Of a DNA stretch of 51,736 nucleotides, positions 31,917-40,811 are shown piece after piece. The stretch is taken from positions 1-51,736 of the forward strand of contig DIBU01000020.1 in NCBI GenBank assembly GCA_002416125.1. Direction: 5' to 3'. Both the position numbers and the translations under genes were made by a program. The notes beneath the pieces were generated by a model that saw nothing but the letters and a program-made list of their open reading frames with translations, was not told the DNA's origin and did no database searches. Positions within the stretch are counted from its first letter, which is position 1. Every line of letters begins with the position of its first letter. Source of the DNA: Halieaceae bacterium UBA5044. Lineage in GTDB: Bacteria > Pseudomonadota > Gammaproteobacteria > Pseudomonadales > Halieaceae.

Positions 31917-33026
31917 ATGACACTGCAGCACACTCCGCTCGACGCTCTGCACCGGGAACTGGGTGCCCGTATGGTGCCGTTTGCCGGCTACGACATGCCG
32001 GTGCAGTACCCCGACGGGATTATTCGTGAACACCAGCATACGCGGCAGGCAGCCGGCCTGTTCGATGTGTCGCACATGGGCCAGCTGGTGTTGCGCGGTG
32101 CCGGCAGTGCCGAGCTTCTGGAAACGCTGGTGCCTGCCGACGTGGTCGGCCTTGGTGAGCACTGCCAGACTTATGCCCTGTTCACCAACGCAACCGGCGG
32201 CGTGCTGGACGACCTGATCATCACGCGCTGGTCGGCGGATACCTTTTTCCTCGTGGTCAACGCCGCCTGCAAGGTCGAGGACATTGCCCACCTGCGGGCA
32301 CACCTCTCCGGGCAGACCCTGGAGGTGCTTGAACAGCAGGCCCTGCTCGCCCTCCAGGGCCCGGGGGCGCGCGAGGTGATGCGTCGCCTGTGTCCCGAGG
32401 TGGATACACTGACCTTTATGCACGGTCAGGCGGCCACGCTGGACGGAGTTGAGGCCTATATCACCTGTTCCGGGTATACCGGCGAAGACGGCTTTGAAAT
32501 TTCCGTGCCTGCCGCCAGCGCCGAGGCGCTGGCCCGTCGATTACTCGCCGAGCCCGAGGTGGCACCGGTGGGTCTGGGCGCGCGGGACTCCCTGCGGCTG
32601 GAGGCCGGTCTCTGCCTCTACGGCCACGAGCTGAACCCGGATATCGATCCCGTACAGGCCGGCCTGCTCTGGTCGATCGGCAAGGCGCGGCGCCCGGGCG
32701 GCGCGCGCGAAGGCGGATTCCCGGGTGCGCAGCAGATATTCCATCGGATGGTGAACAAGCCGCCACTGCGTCGGGTGGGTTTGCGGGTAGAGGGCAAGCG
32801 TCCCGTGCGCGAAGGCCAGGCAGTGCTGGATGAGCAGGGCAAGCCCGTGGGCGAGGTCTGCTCGGCGGGTTTTGGTGCCACGGCTGGCGGACCGATCGCC
32901 ATGGCCTATGTACAGCGCTCGCTGGGAGAGCCGGGCACGCGACTCGCGGTGGATGTTCGCGGCAAGGCGCTGCCGGTGACCGTCGCCGCCATGCCCTTCG
33001 TACCCCAGCGCTACTTCCGCGGTTAG
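31917..33026 (+). CDS. gcvT: Glycine cleavage system aminomethyltransferase (T protein)
   Basis: The T protein transfers the methylene group from the aminomethyl-lipoyl H protein to tetrahydrofolate, releasing ammonia. The 369-residue protein has the family start TPLDALHRELGARMVPFAGYDMPVQY, the DVSHMGQ motif, an YTGEDGFEI folate-site region and GLGARDSLRLEAGLCLYGHEL with the conserved Asp. Its C-terminal barrel domain ends normally. gcvH and gcvP are not adjacent within the window. It is divergent from shikimate kinase and convergent with an HNH gene. Confidence 0.94.
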   Translation: MTLQHTPLDALHRELGARMVPFAGYDMPVQYPDGIIREHQHTRQAAGLFDVSHMGQLVLRGAGSAELLETLVPADVVGLGEHCQTYALFTNATGGVLDDLIITRWSADTFFLVVNAACKVEDIAHLRAHLSGQTLEVLEQQALLALQGPGAREVMRRLCPEVDTLTFMHGQAATLDGVEAYITCSGYTGEDGFEISVPAASAEALARRLLAEPEVAPVGLGARDSLRLEAGLCLYGHELNPDIDPVQAGLLWSIGKARRPGGAREGGFPGAQQIFHRMVNKPPLRRVGLRVEGKRPVREGQAVLDEQGKPVGEVCSAGFGATAGGPIAMAYVQRSLGEPGTRLAVDVRGKALPVTVAAMPFVPQRYFRG

Positions 33027-33033
33027 GTGCTGC

Positions 33034-33585
33034 TCAGTGCGCCCAATCCCGCGGGGCGCGAAACTGCTGTGACAGGTAATCCATCTGGTCTGCCAGCACC
33101 CGTTCGCGGCTGAGGAAGTGCCACTCCCAGGTATTGGGCCTGAAGGGGACGGCGAGCAGCGGCATCCCGGCTTCCTCCGGGGTGCGATTGTCCTTGGCCC
33201 AGTTACAGCGGCGACAGGCCGCGACCACGTTCTCCCAGCGGTCGTCCCCGCCGCGTGATGTGGGCAGCACATGATCCCGGGTCAGCTCGGCCCGGGGAAA
33301 CTGCTGGCCGCAGTACAGGCAGCGGTGCTCGTCGCGACGAAACAGTGTGCGGTTGCACAGGGGCAGGCTGAAACCGGGCCGTACCCGACCCTGGAGCGCG
33401 ATGATGGGTTGCAGGCGGATGGCGGAGCGCAGACCGGTGAGCCGCTGGATACCGCCGAACATGGGCGGCAGGGGTTCGCCGATGCCGTAGACAACGTCAC
33501 CGCGTGCGTACGCAGACACCGCCTCCTGTGCGCTGAGCCAACCGCGTGGTTGGCCCGCGACGTCCAGTTTCAGGATGTTTTGCAT
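33034..33585 (-). CDS. HNH endonuclease-family protein (chromosomal)
   Basis: The 183-residue protein has a well-formed HNH domain: CLYCG (C89, C92), TRDHVLPTSRGG with the active-site D104-H105, ENVVAACRRCN (N119, C124, C127). The first 80 residues are a typical gammaproteobacterial lead-in to this family, including LKLDVAGQPRGWLSAQEAV. Unlike the HNH gene in the island it is GC-rich and not linked to a helicase or methylase, and similar genes are common single-copy chromosomal loci. It overlaps nothing and lies seven bases from the convergent gcvT. The role is unknown. Confidence 0.9.
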   Translation of the reverse strand: MQNILKLDVAGQPRGWLSAQEAVSAYARGDVVYGIGEPLPPMFGGIQRLTGLRSAIRLQPIIALQGRVRPGFSLPLCNRTLFRRDEHRCLYCGQQFPRAELTRDHVLPTSRGGDDRWENVVAACRRCNWAKDNRTPEEAGMPLLAVPFRPNTWEWHFLSRERVLADQMDYLSQQFRAPRDWAH

Positions 33586-33670
33586 GGGTCGCCACTCCGC
33601 GGAGTTCCCCTAACGCTACTCAAGATGCGTGACATTTACAATCGTGCAGAATGCCGCCGCCGGTGTGCGC

Positions 33671-34321
33671 CTAGTGCGCGGTCCAGTGCCCCTCCACCAG
33701 TACCTCGCCTGCAGATAGAACCCGGCCCAGAAAGCGATCACCAGGACGGACTTCGCCCACCCCGGCGGGGGTTCCTGTCATGACCAGGTCGCCGTCTTCC
33801 AGCGTCAGAAAGCCTGACAGGTTGCGCAGGATCTGCGCCGGCGGGTAGAGCATCATGTCCACGGTGCCAGCCTGACGCAGTTCGTCGTTCACATACAGTT
33901 CCAGGGCCAGTGCGTCCAGTGGGGTGTCCAGTGCGACAAAGTCGCTACAGAGGGCGGCGCCATCAAAGGATTTGGCGCGCTCCCACGGCAGGCCCTTGGC
34001 CTTCAGCTGTGTTTGCAGCGCCCGCAGGGTGAGATCCAGCCCGAACCCGACGGCGTTGAAGGCGCCGTTTTCCCACAGCAGTACGATCTCCCCCTCGTAG
34101 TGCACGGGCTCACCGCGCGCGGCGTGCAGCGTGTTCCCCAGCGCCGAGTTGGGCTTGATGAACACCACCATATCGTCGGGCATCTCATTGCCCAGTTCAC
34201 TCACGTGGGCTGCGTAGTTGCGGCCGATACAAACGATTTTTGAAGGCTGCAGAAGGCGTTGATCGACGCGGATGCTGTGCACGGGGAGGGTCCTTGCGGT
34301 GGGGCCGTTGAGTGACGTCAT
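33671..34321 (-). CDS. Fumarylacetoacetate hydrolase-family protein
   Basis: The 216-residue protein has the FAH-fold core: KIVCIGRNYAAHVSELG, VVFIKPNSAL, and the metal-binding YEGEIVLLWE, followed by MTGTPAGVGEVRPGD near the end. It resembles the YcgM-type group, which act as acylpyruvate hydrolases or oxaloacetate decarboxylases on small 2-oxo acids. An ATG at 34321 is chosen; the nine extra codons upstream lack support. It is divergent from the lactate dehydrogenase gene, with 15-bp repeats in the space between them. Confidence 0.88.
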   Translation of the reverse strand: MTSLNGPTARTLPVHSIRVDQRLLQPSKIVCIGRNYAAHVSELGNEMPDDMVVFIKPNSALGNTLHAARGEPVHYEGEIVLLWENGAFNAVGFGLDLTLRALQTQLKAKGLPWERAKSFDGAALCSDFVALDTPLDALALELYVNDELRQAGTVDMMLYPPAQILRNLSGFLTLEDGDLVMTGTPAGVGEVRPGDRFLGRVLSAGEVLVEGHWTAH

Positions 34322-34352
34322 GGTCTCGCTGCCGGGCGACTTTGGCAAGGGG

Positions 34353-34397
34353 CGGTCCGGCCAGGATCGGCCCGGCCAGGATCGGCCCGGGCAGGTG
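34353..34397. repeat. Three 15-bp GC-rich tandem repeats
   Basis: The units CGGTCCGGCCAGGAT, CGGCCCGGCCAGGAT and CGGCCCGGGCAGGTG follow each other in the leader between the FAH-family gene and lldD. The unit is like the one at 39189-39248. Confidence 0.88.
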
Positions 34398-34505
34398 CGG
34401 GGATTGCGAGTTTCAATTGGCAGCTTGGCGACAGTCTGCTGCGGTAAAACGCGCTACGCTCCCCGGCTGTTCCATCCGATGCTGAATAAACAGGGGATAA
34501 ACGTG

Positions 34506-35672
34506 ATGGCGAAGATGACGATTGCGCCCGCAACGCCGGCCGACTACCGGCGGCTGGCGGAAAAGCGGCTGCCCCGCTTTTTGTTTGACTATATCGACGG
34601 CGGCAGCGGCACCGAGCAGACACTGGCGGCCAATTGCCGCGACTTTGACCACATCCTGCTGCGGCAGCGGGTGATGCGTAATGTCGACAACGTGGATACT
34701 ACAGCGGACCTCCTGGGTCGCAGCGCTTCGATGCCACTGATGCTGGCGCCCGTGGGTATGGCGGGTATGTTTGCCCGGCGCGGCGAGGCGCTGGCTGCGA
34801 GTGCGGCCCGCAAGGCGGGCATTCCCTTCACCCTCTCCACGGTGGGAATTTGCCCACTTGCGGAACTGAACGGACCCGGCAAGGAGCCCGTGTGGTTTCA
34901 GCTGTACATGCTGCGTGACCGCAGTGCCGTGGAATCCCTGTTGGCCAGCGCGCGGGAGAGCGGTTGCGACACATTGCTTTTCACCGTGGATCTGGCAGTG
35001 CCCGGCATGCGCCACCGCGACACCCGCAGTGGCATGGTGGGTGCCAAACCCCTGCCCATGGCGCTTGCCAAGGCGTGGCAACTGGGCACCCGCCCGCGCT
35101 GGGTCGTGGATGTGGGGCTTCGGGGCAAGCCGCACACGATTGGCAACCTGTCGCACCTGGTCCCGGATCCCACGGACCTCAACGCCTATAAACAGTGGAT
35201 TGAGTCCCAGTTCGATCCCACGGTGACCTGGGATGATATCGCCTGGTTGCGCAGCCTGTGGCCGGGCAAACTGGTGATCAAGGGCGTAATGGAGCCCGAG
35301 GATGCAGAGGCTGCGGTGGCCGCTGGTGCCGATGGCGTCATCGTGTCCAATCACGGCGGACGCCAGCTCGACAGCGTTGCCTCCTCCATCAGCAAGCTGC
35401 CGGAAGTACTGCGTGCCGTGCAGGGCCGGGCCCAGGTATTCCTGGATGGCGGTGTCCGCAGTGGTCAGGATGTGGTCAAGGCCGTGGCCCTCGGGGCCGA
35501 TGGTGTGCTGATGGGTCGGCCCTGGGTCTGGGCACTGGCCGGCGCCGGTGAGGCGGGTCTCTCCGACCTGCTGGAAACCCTGCGGCGGGAAATGCAGGTC
35601 GCCATGGCCCTGATGGGTGTCAGCCGCCTGGATGAACTGCACCCCGACCTGTTGGAGGCCCGGCCCGCCTGA
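34506..35672 (+). CDS. lldD: FMN-dependent L-lactate dehydrogenase
   Basis: The enzyme oxidises L-lactate to pyruvate and passes electrons to the quinone pool at the inner membrane. The 388-residue protein follows LldD closely: FLFDYIDGGSGTEQTL, APVGMAGMFARRGE, PFTLSTVGICP, WFQLYMLRD, and the active-site SNHGGRQLDS (H283, R286). The FMN-phosphate loop near DGGVRSGQDV is present. AGGGGATA stands before the ATG at 34506; the frame extends upstream through repeats without a better start. A relative acting on another 2-hydroxy acid is possible. No lactate permease or regulator is adjacent. Confidence 0.92.
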   Translation: MAKMTIAPATPADYRRLAEKRLPRFLFDYIDGGSGTEQTLAANCRDFDHILLRQRVMRNVDNVDTTADLLGRSASMPLMLAPVGMAGMFARRGEALAASAARKAGIPFTLSTVGICPLAELNGPGKEPVWFQLYMLRDRSAVESLLASARESGCDTLLFTVDLAVPGMRHRDTRSGMVGAKPLPMALAKAWQLGTRPRWVVDVGLRGKPHTIGNLSHLVPDPTDLNAYKQWIESQFDPTVTWDDIAWLRSLWPGKLVIKGVMEPEDAEAAVAAGADGVIVSNHGGRQLDSVASSISKLPEVLRAVQGRAQVFLDGGVRSGQDVVKAVALGADGVLMGRPWVWALAGAGEAGLSDLLETLRREMQVAMALMGVSRLDELHPDLLEARPA

Positions 35673-35773
35673 ACCGGCGCCACGCGCCCGGCAGCAGGCG
35701 CATGGTGTAAACTCGCGGATTTGTCGGCTCCGGGTGCGGACGCAGCGCAAGCCGGGCAACGGGAACGCGGGCG

Positions 35774-36595
35774 ATGACTGAGTGGATGGAGTGGGCACCG
35801 CTGGTGCTGACTATGGTGGGCACCGGCGTGTTGGCCGGCGTCATGGCCGGCCTCCTGGGCGTGGGGGGTGGCATTGTCATTGTCCCGGTGCTGGACACCG
35901 CGCTGGGCGCGTTGGCGGTCGATCCGGCAATCCGCATGCATATCGCCGTTGCCACATCGCTGGCGACCATTGTGCTGACGTCGCTATCCTCTGCGCGGGC
36001 GCACCACCGGCGCGGCGCGGTGGACTTCCAGCTTGCCCGCAGCTGGGGGCCGTTGATCTTCTGCGGCGCGGTATTCGGCGCCTGGCTCGCTTCACGTCTG
36101 CACGGCAACGTGCTGGCACTGGTGTTTGGTGGCGTGGCGATTCTGCTGGGCCTGCGCATGCTGCTCTTCGGTGGCCGCAATCCCGCGCCCGGGCGCGAAC
36201 TGTCCCCGGGCGGATTGGCGCGACTTTTTCCACTGGGTATCGGCGGCCTGTCGAGCATGATGGGTATCGGCGGCGGGACCTTCAGCGTGCCGGTACTGAC
36301 CCTGCTCGGTCACAGCATACACCGCGCGGTGGGCACCTCCGCCCTGTTTGGTTTACTGATCAGCCTGCCCGGCGCCCTGGCCTATGTGGCAACGGGTTGG
36401 GGTGACGACCGCCTGCCGGCCGGAAGCCTGGGGTTTGTCAGCCTGCCTGGCCTCGCCTGCATCGCGCCCATGACCGTTTTGGCAGCGCCGCTGGGGGCAC
36501 GTCTGGCCCACCGCCTCTCTGCGCGCCAGCTCAATTTTGCCTTTGGCGTGTTTCTGGTGCTGGTCGCCAGCCGCATGCTCTATCGGGCCCTGTAG
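35774..36595 (+). CDS. TauE/SafE-family membrane permease
   Basis: This 273-residue inner-membrane protein has about eight hydrophobic segments and two repeats of the family's glycine-rich motif: GLLGVGGGIVIVPVL near residue 28-42 and GIGGLSSMMGIGGGTFSVPVL near 155-175. The DUF81/TauE/SafE family exports sulfite, sulfonates or other organic anions, and single genes are often of unknown specificity. It follows lldD by about 100 bp on the same strand and could be cotranscribed, but the substrate cannot be deduced. Confidence 0.92.
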   Translation: MTEWMEWAPLVLTMVGTGVLAGVMAGLLGVGGGIVIVPVLDTALGALAVDPAIRMHIAVATSLATIVLTSLSSARAHHRRGAVDFQLARSWGPLIFCGAVFGAWLASRLHGNVLALVFGGVAILLGLRMLLFGGRNPAPGRELSPGGLARLFPLGIGGLSSMMGIGGGTFSVPVLTLLGHSIHRAVGTSALFGLLISLPGALAYVATGWGDDRLPAGSLGFVSLPGLACIAPMTVLAAPLGARLAHRLSARQLNFAFGVFLVLVASRMLYRAL

Positions 36596-36616
36596 CCACG
36601 CCACCCATAGGCGCGG

Positions 36617-37468
36617 TCAGCGCAACAGCAGCAGCGTCATTTCGGCCTGGCTCAGCATGCGTGTGGTGTTGCTGCCGACAAAGAACTGGCGAATGCGCGA
36701 GTGGCCCCAGGCCCCCATGACCATCAGGTCCACCTGTTGCTCCCGGTGGTAGCGGTTCAATGTGGACTGCACGTCCCCCTCAAGCGTCGCGACGGTGACC
36801 GCAAAGCCGGCGGCCTGCAGTGCCCCGGTCGCTTCGGCAACCTGTCGCCGCTGGTCCTCGGTCAGCGGCCCCACTGAGACCAGGTGGCAGGGCAAGCCCG
36901 CCAGCAGGGGGCTGCCGGCCACCCGGTCCAGGGCTTTCTGCGCGGTCGCGCTGCCGTCGAAGGCAATCATGAAGGAGCGCGGCGGACGGAATACCTGCAG
37001 CGTCACCAGAATGGGTCGCTGGATCCGGCGCACAACGCTTTCGAGGTGTGAGCCAATGGCGTTGGCCTCGGCGGCATGATCCTCGCCCTGACGCCCGAGG
37101 ATGACCAGTCGCGTGTCATCTTCAAGGTCCGCCAGCGTACTCACCAGATCACCGTGACGCTGGCGCTGCGTCACCTCGGCGGCGCCCGCCCGGCGGGCGA
37201 CGGCCTCGGCTGCCTGCAGCAGGTGCTTGCCGTGCTCCAGCGCCAGCCGCTCCCGGCGCTCGTCCAGTGCGGTGAGCTCCTCCAGCAGGTGCTCGCGACT
37301 GCCCAGGCCGATGGCGCCTGAGAGATCTGCTGCGGGCGGCGTGGCAGGTTTCTCCAGGGCGTGCAACAGGGTCAGTGGTTGCGCCAGGCGCTGGCTGGCC
37401 CAGGCCCCGGCGAGGCTGATGGCTTCGGTGCTGGCTGAGCCGTCAATGCAGGCAATGATGGTGTGCAT
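36617..37468 (-). CDS. Tandem universal stress protein (two UspA domains)
   Basis: The 283-residue protein consists of two UspA domains. Each has the nucleotide-binding G-x2-G-x9-G(S/T) signature: GRQGEDHAAEANAIGS in the first and GAWGHSRIRQFFVGS in the second, so both may bind ATP. The protein starts with IIACIDGSAS, as usual. It lies 15 bp downstream of the SulP transporter gene on the same strand; such pairs recur in proteobacteria and suggest the UspA protein modulates, or is cotranscribed for, anion uptake. Confidence 0.92.
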   Translation of the reverse strand: MHTIIACIDGSASTEAISLAGAWASQRLAQPLTLLHALEKPATPPAADLSGAIGLGSREHLLEELTALDERRERLALEHGKHLLQAAEAVARRAGAAEVTQRQRHGDLVSTLADLEDDTRLVILGRQGEDHAAEANAIGSHLESVVRRIQRPILVTLQVFRPPRSFMIAFDGSATAQKALDRVAGSPLLAGLPCHLVSVGPLTEDQRRQVAEATGALQAAGFAVTVATLEGDVQSTLNRYHREQQVDLMVMGAWGHSRIRQFFVGSNTTRMLSQAEMTLLLLR

Positions 37469-37483
37469 AGGGCAATCTCCCGG

Positions 37484-38971
37484 TCAGTGCCCCGCCAGCA
37501 GCGGGTCGCTGGCATCGGGTTTGTCGTGTACGCCGAAGCGGTCGACGATGGTGGCGCTGGCGGCGTTCATGCCGATCACCTCCACGGCCGCCCCCTCGCG
37601 GCGGAACTTGATCACGACCTTGTCGAGGGCCGACACCGAGGTGATGTCCCAGAAGTGTGCGCCGCTGACGTCGATAGTGACACGCTCCAGCGCTTCCTTG
37701 AAGTCGAAGGCCGCGGTGAAGCCATCCGCCGTGGCAAAGAATACCTGCCCGATCACGGTATACACCCGGTGGCCATCGCCTGCATCGGCAGACTGGACCA
37801 GCATGAAACGGCTGATCTTGTTGGCGAAAAACAGCGCCGCCAGCAGTACACCAACGAGCACGCCCAAGGCCAAGTTGTGAGTGCTCACTACCACGATAAC
37901 CGTTGAGACCATAACGATGCTGGAGGACAGTGGGTGGGATTTCAGGTTGCGCAGAGAATCCCAGGAGAAGGTGCCGATGGACACCATGATCATCACCGCG
38001 ACCAGTGCGGCCATGGGAATCCGGCTGATCCAGTCGTCCAGGAACACCACCATGATCAGCAGTAACATGCCGGCTGCGAAGCAGGACAGGCGGCCCCGCC
38101 CCCCGGACTTCACGTTGATTACCGACTGGCCGATCATGGCACAGCCCGCCATGCCGCCCATCAGGCCGGCACCGATGTTGGCGATACCCTGGCCCTTGCA
38201 CTCGCGGTTCTTGTCGCTCTCGGTGTCGGTGAGATCGTCGATGATGGTTGCTGTCATCATCGACTCCAGCAGGCCCACCACCGCCAGCGCCGCGGCGTAG
38301 GGAAAAATGATGCCCAGGGTTTCCAGTGTCAGGGGCACATCTGGCCACAGGAAAACCGGCAGCGTATCCGGCAGTTCTCCCATATCCCCTACGGTGCGGA
38401 TATCCAGGCCCAGCAGGAGCGCGACGGCCGTCAGGGTGAGAATGCACACCAGCGGCGAAGGCACCAGCTTGCCGACGACGGGCAGCCAGGGGAACAGGTA
38501 GATAATGCCCAGCCCGCTGGCCGTCATGGCGTAGACATGCCAGGTCACCCCGGTCAGCTCCGGCAGCTGGGCCATGAAGATCAGGATTGCCAGGGCGTTC
38601 ACAAAGCCGGTGACCACCGAGCGTGAAACGAAGCGCATCAGTGAGCCCAGTTTCAGGTAGCCCGCGAGAATCTGCAGCACGCCAGTCAGCACGGTGGCCG
38701 CCAGCAGGTATTCCAGGCCGTGCTCCTTGACCAGGGTAATCATCAACAACGCCATGGCACCCGTGGCGGCGGAGATCATCCCCGGTCGGCCCCCGGTGAA
38801 GGCGATGACCACGGCGATACAGAAGGAGGCGTAGAGCCCCACCTTCGGGTCGACACCGGCGATGATGGAAAAGGCGATGGCCTCGGGTATCAGCGCCAGT
38901 GCCACGACCAGCCCGGCGAGCAGGTCGCCACGTATGTTACCCAGCCAGTCCTGTTTCAGAGTATCAAGCAT
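37484..38971 (-). CDS. SulP-family anion transporter with STAS domain
   Basis: The 495-residue inner-membrane transporter has the SulP start GNIRGDLLAGLVVALALIPEAIAFS, many membrane helices, GMAGCAMIGQSVINVKSGG as the family motif, and a C-terminal cytoplasmic STAS domain (about 390-480) that reads VTIDVSGAHFWDITSVSALDKV. Members carry bicarbonate or sulfate with sodium or protons. With the tandem universal stress gene immediately downstream it resembles the bicarbonate-type operons; that substrate is an inference. Confidence 0.93.
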   Translation of the reverse strand: MLDTLKQDWLGNIRGDLLAGLVVALALIPEAIAFSIIAGVDPKVGLYASFCIAVVIAFTGGRPGMISAATGAMALLMITLVKEHGLEYLLAATVLTGVLQILAGYLKLGSLMRFVSRSVVTGFVNALAILIFMAQLPELTGVTWHVYAMTASGLGIIYLFPWLPVVGKLVPSPLVCILTLTAVALLLGLDIRTVGDMGELPDTLPVFLWPDVPLTLETLGIIFPYAAALAVVGLLESMMTATIIDDLTDTESDKNRECKGQGIANIGAGLMGGMAGCAMIGQSVINVKSGGRGRLSCFAAGMLLLIMVVFLDDWISRIPMAALVAVMIMVSIGTFSWDSLRNLKSHPLSSSIVMVSTVIVVVSTHNLALGVLVGVLLAALFFANKISRFMLVQSADAGDGHRVYTVIGQVFFATADGFTAAFDFKEALERVTIDVSGAHFWDITSVSALDKVVIKFRREGAAVEVIGMNAASATIVDRFGVHDKPDASDPLLAGH

Positions 38972-39161
38972 GCTGTCTGTCTTCTTGCCTGCGGTGAGTG
39001 ACGGCCGAACGCGACGACACCCGGGTGATGTGTTTCCCGGTGTGAGACGGCCGTGGTGGAAGGGGGCGGATTATCCGGCAAGCCGCCGCATGTGACCACC
39101 GCGATGTGAACTTGTACCGGGATCGGTCAGGCGACCACCCTGCGCGGGCTTGTGCCTCGCG

Positions 39162-40061
39162 CTAGGGCTCGTGGTTTTCCACGTCGCTCGGCCCGGCCTG
39201 GCGCGGCCCGGCCTGGCGCGGCCCGACCGAACGCGGCCCGACCTGCCCCTGCTCCAGGGCGGCGGTCAGCAGGCGCAGCTGTCTCTGCACATCATCCAGC
39301 TGTTGGGCGATGAGGTCGCGTTCATCGTGCGCCTGCTGGGCTTCGCGGGCGTTCTGTTCAGCGGTCATCACACCCAGCACGGCGCCGACCATCATGTTGA
39401 GGAAAATAAACGCGGTGAGAAAAATGAAGGTCAGATAGTAGAACCAGCTCAGCGGATACGCTTCCATCGTGGCGTACATCACGTCGGTCCAGTCCTCGAA
39501 TGTGGCCACGCGAAACAGTGTGAGCATGGCAATCGCCACGTCCCCCCACAGCGTTTCGTCCACCTCCGCGAACAACATGGAGCCGACCGCAGCGTAGATG
39601 TAGAAAATGATGAACATGAGCAGGGCGATATAGCCCATGCGCGGTATCGCCTTGAGCAGCGAATTGATCAGGAAGCGCAGTTCCGGCACCACCGACACCA
39701 GACGCAGGACCCGGAACACCCGCAGCAACCGTCCCAGCAGCACGGCCTGTGAGTTGTCCAGCGGAATCAGGCTGCCGATCACCACCAGGGTATCGAAAAT
39801 GTTCCAGCCATCGCGGAAAAAGCGGCGCTTGTCGGGGCAGGCGGCGAAGCGAAAGAGGATTTCCACCAGGAAAAACAGGGTAATGGCGGTATCCATAATA
39901 CCCAGGGTGCGCTCCGCCAGTGGCGGCAGATCGTAGGTTTTGGCGCCGATGGTTAATGCCGACAGGAGAATGATGGCGATCACGGCGCCCTGGAAGATAC
40001 GGCTGGATTCTATACGCCGCAGCAGCCCGGAGCCGGAGGACGAAAGGGAAGCGCTGGACAT
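39162..40061 (-). CDS. Voltage-gated-like ion channel (six-TM, BacNav type)
   Basis: The 299-residue protein has one voltage-sensor and pore module. S4 reads LLGRLLRVFRVLRLV with four regularly spaced Arg; the pore helix and filter are TLFRVATFEDWTD, close to the ESWS-type filter of bacterial sodium channels but with EDW; S6 is FIFLTAFIFLNMMVGAVLGVM. A cytoplasmic coiled coil follows (EREAQQ-like region to LTAALEQG), as in BacNav channels where it holds the tetramer. The tail is made of 15-bp DNA repeats that read GPRQA. Ion choice (Na or Ca) is not settled by the filter. Confidence 0.88.
   Translation of the reverse strand: MSSASLSSSGSGLLRRIESSRIFQGAVIAIILLSALTIGAKTYDLPPLAERTLGIMDTAITLFFLVEILFRFAACPDKRRFFRDGWNIFDTLVVIGSLIPLDNSQAVLLGRLLRVFRVLRLVSVVPELRFLINSLLKAIPRMGYIALLMFIIFYIYAAVGSMLFAEVDETLWGDVAIAMLTLFRVATFEDWTDVMYATMEAYPLSWFYYLTFIFLTAFIFLNMMVGAVLGVMTAEQNAREAQQAHDERDLIAQQLDDVQRQLRLLTAALEQGQVGPRSVGPRQAGPRQAGPSDVENHEP
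39189..39248. repeat. Four 15-bp GC-rich tandem repeats in the channel gene
   Basis: CGGCCCGGCCTGGCG occurs twice perfectly, followed by two diverged units, within the 3' end of the ion channel gene. In frame they give the tail repeat GPRQA. The unit is nearly the same as the one at 34353-34397. Confidence 0.88.
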
Positions 40062-40173
40062 GGGGCCTTGCCTGAGTCAGTCGGTGTGCGCCGATTCTAG
40101 AGTGCCGCAGGGGACTTGAACAGGCGGGAGACGGCGGAGCAGGGCCGTCCGGACCCGCTTGTGCTCAAGCGCC

Positions 40174-40746
40174 TCAGCGCTTGCAGCTGTCGATCTCGTT
40201 CTGCGAGAGCCCCAGGTCCCGCGCCGCCTGCTCGAAGTCCTCTCTGGTCGCATTGGCGTCGGCGATGTCCCGGCTGGCTTCGGAGATGTCACTGGCGATG
40301 TCGCTGCTGCCGCCGTAGCGTGACGCGGTACGTGAGACTGTGTTGAACAGGCTCATCAGCCCCTGCTTCTGCTTTCTCGCCTGCTCGGCTTCGGCGATTT
40401 TGCGTTGCAGGCATTCCTGCTCGGTTTCCACCGGTGCCGCGGCCTGCGCCGGCGAGCCACCGCTGTTCACTCTGGACTTGAGGATGCCAGCCAGCTGCGG
40501 GCTGGCGCTGCCGGTCACCTCCAGCTGGTTGTCGGCCTGAAACTGTGAAATGGCAATCTGCGTTTCCACGGTTTCCACGCCATCTACCGGCCCAGGTTGA
40601 TAGCCTAGCGCCGCCAGATCCGTCTCGATGCTCTGGATCAGCGGGTCGGCCTGCGCCGCCGCAATCATCAGCGGCAGTGTGAAAACGGCGAGTGCACTCG
40701 CCAGGGTGCGGCTCACGGTTGTGTGTGGTGCGCGCGGCTGAAGCAT
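40174..40746 (-). CDS. Periplasmic protein with peptidoglycan-binding-like domain
   Basis: From the ATG at 40746, seven or so bases after GAGGGGA, the protein has 190 residues. It has a signal peptide (ASALAVFTLPLMIAAAQA) followed by a PG-binding-1-like domain, IETDLAALGYQPGPVDGVETVETQIAISQFQ, and then a charged helical region (EQECLQRKIAEAEQARKQKQ) with two Cys that may form a disulfide, ending DLGLSQNEIDSCKR. It probably sits in the periplasm close to the wall. The specific function is unknown. The upstream frame to 40815 lacks a ribosome site. Confidence 0.82.
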   Translation of the reverse strand: MLQPRAPHTTVSRTLASALAVFTLPLMIAAAQADPLIQSIETDLAALGYQPGPVDGVETVETQIAISQFQADNQLEVTGSASPQLAGILKSRVNSGGSPAQAAAPVETEQECLQRKIAEAEQARKQKQGLMSLFNTVSRTASRYGGSSDIASDISEASRDIADANATREDFEQAARDLGLSQNEIDSCKR

Positions 40747-40811
40747 GGTGTGGTCCCCTCTTTTCTGCTGCCCGGCGGGCCAGTGTTGCGGCGGAGCGCT
40801 GACCAGAGGGT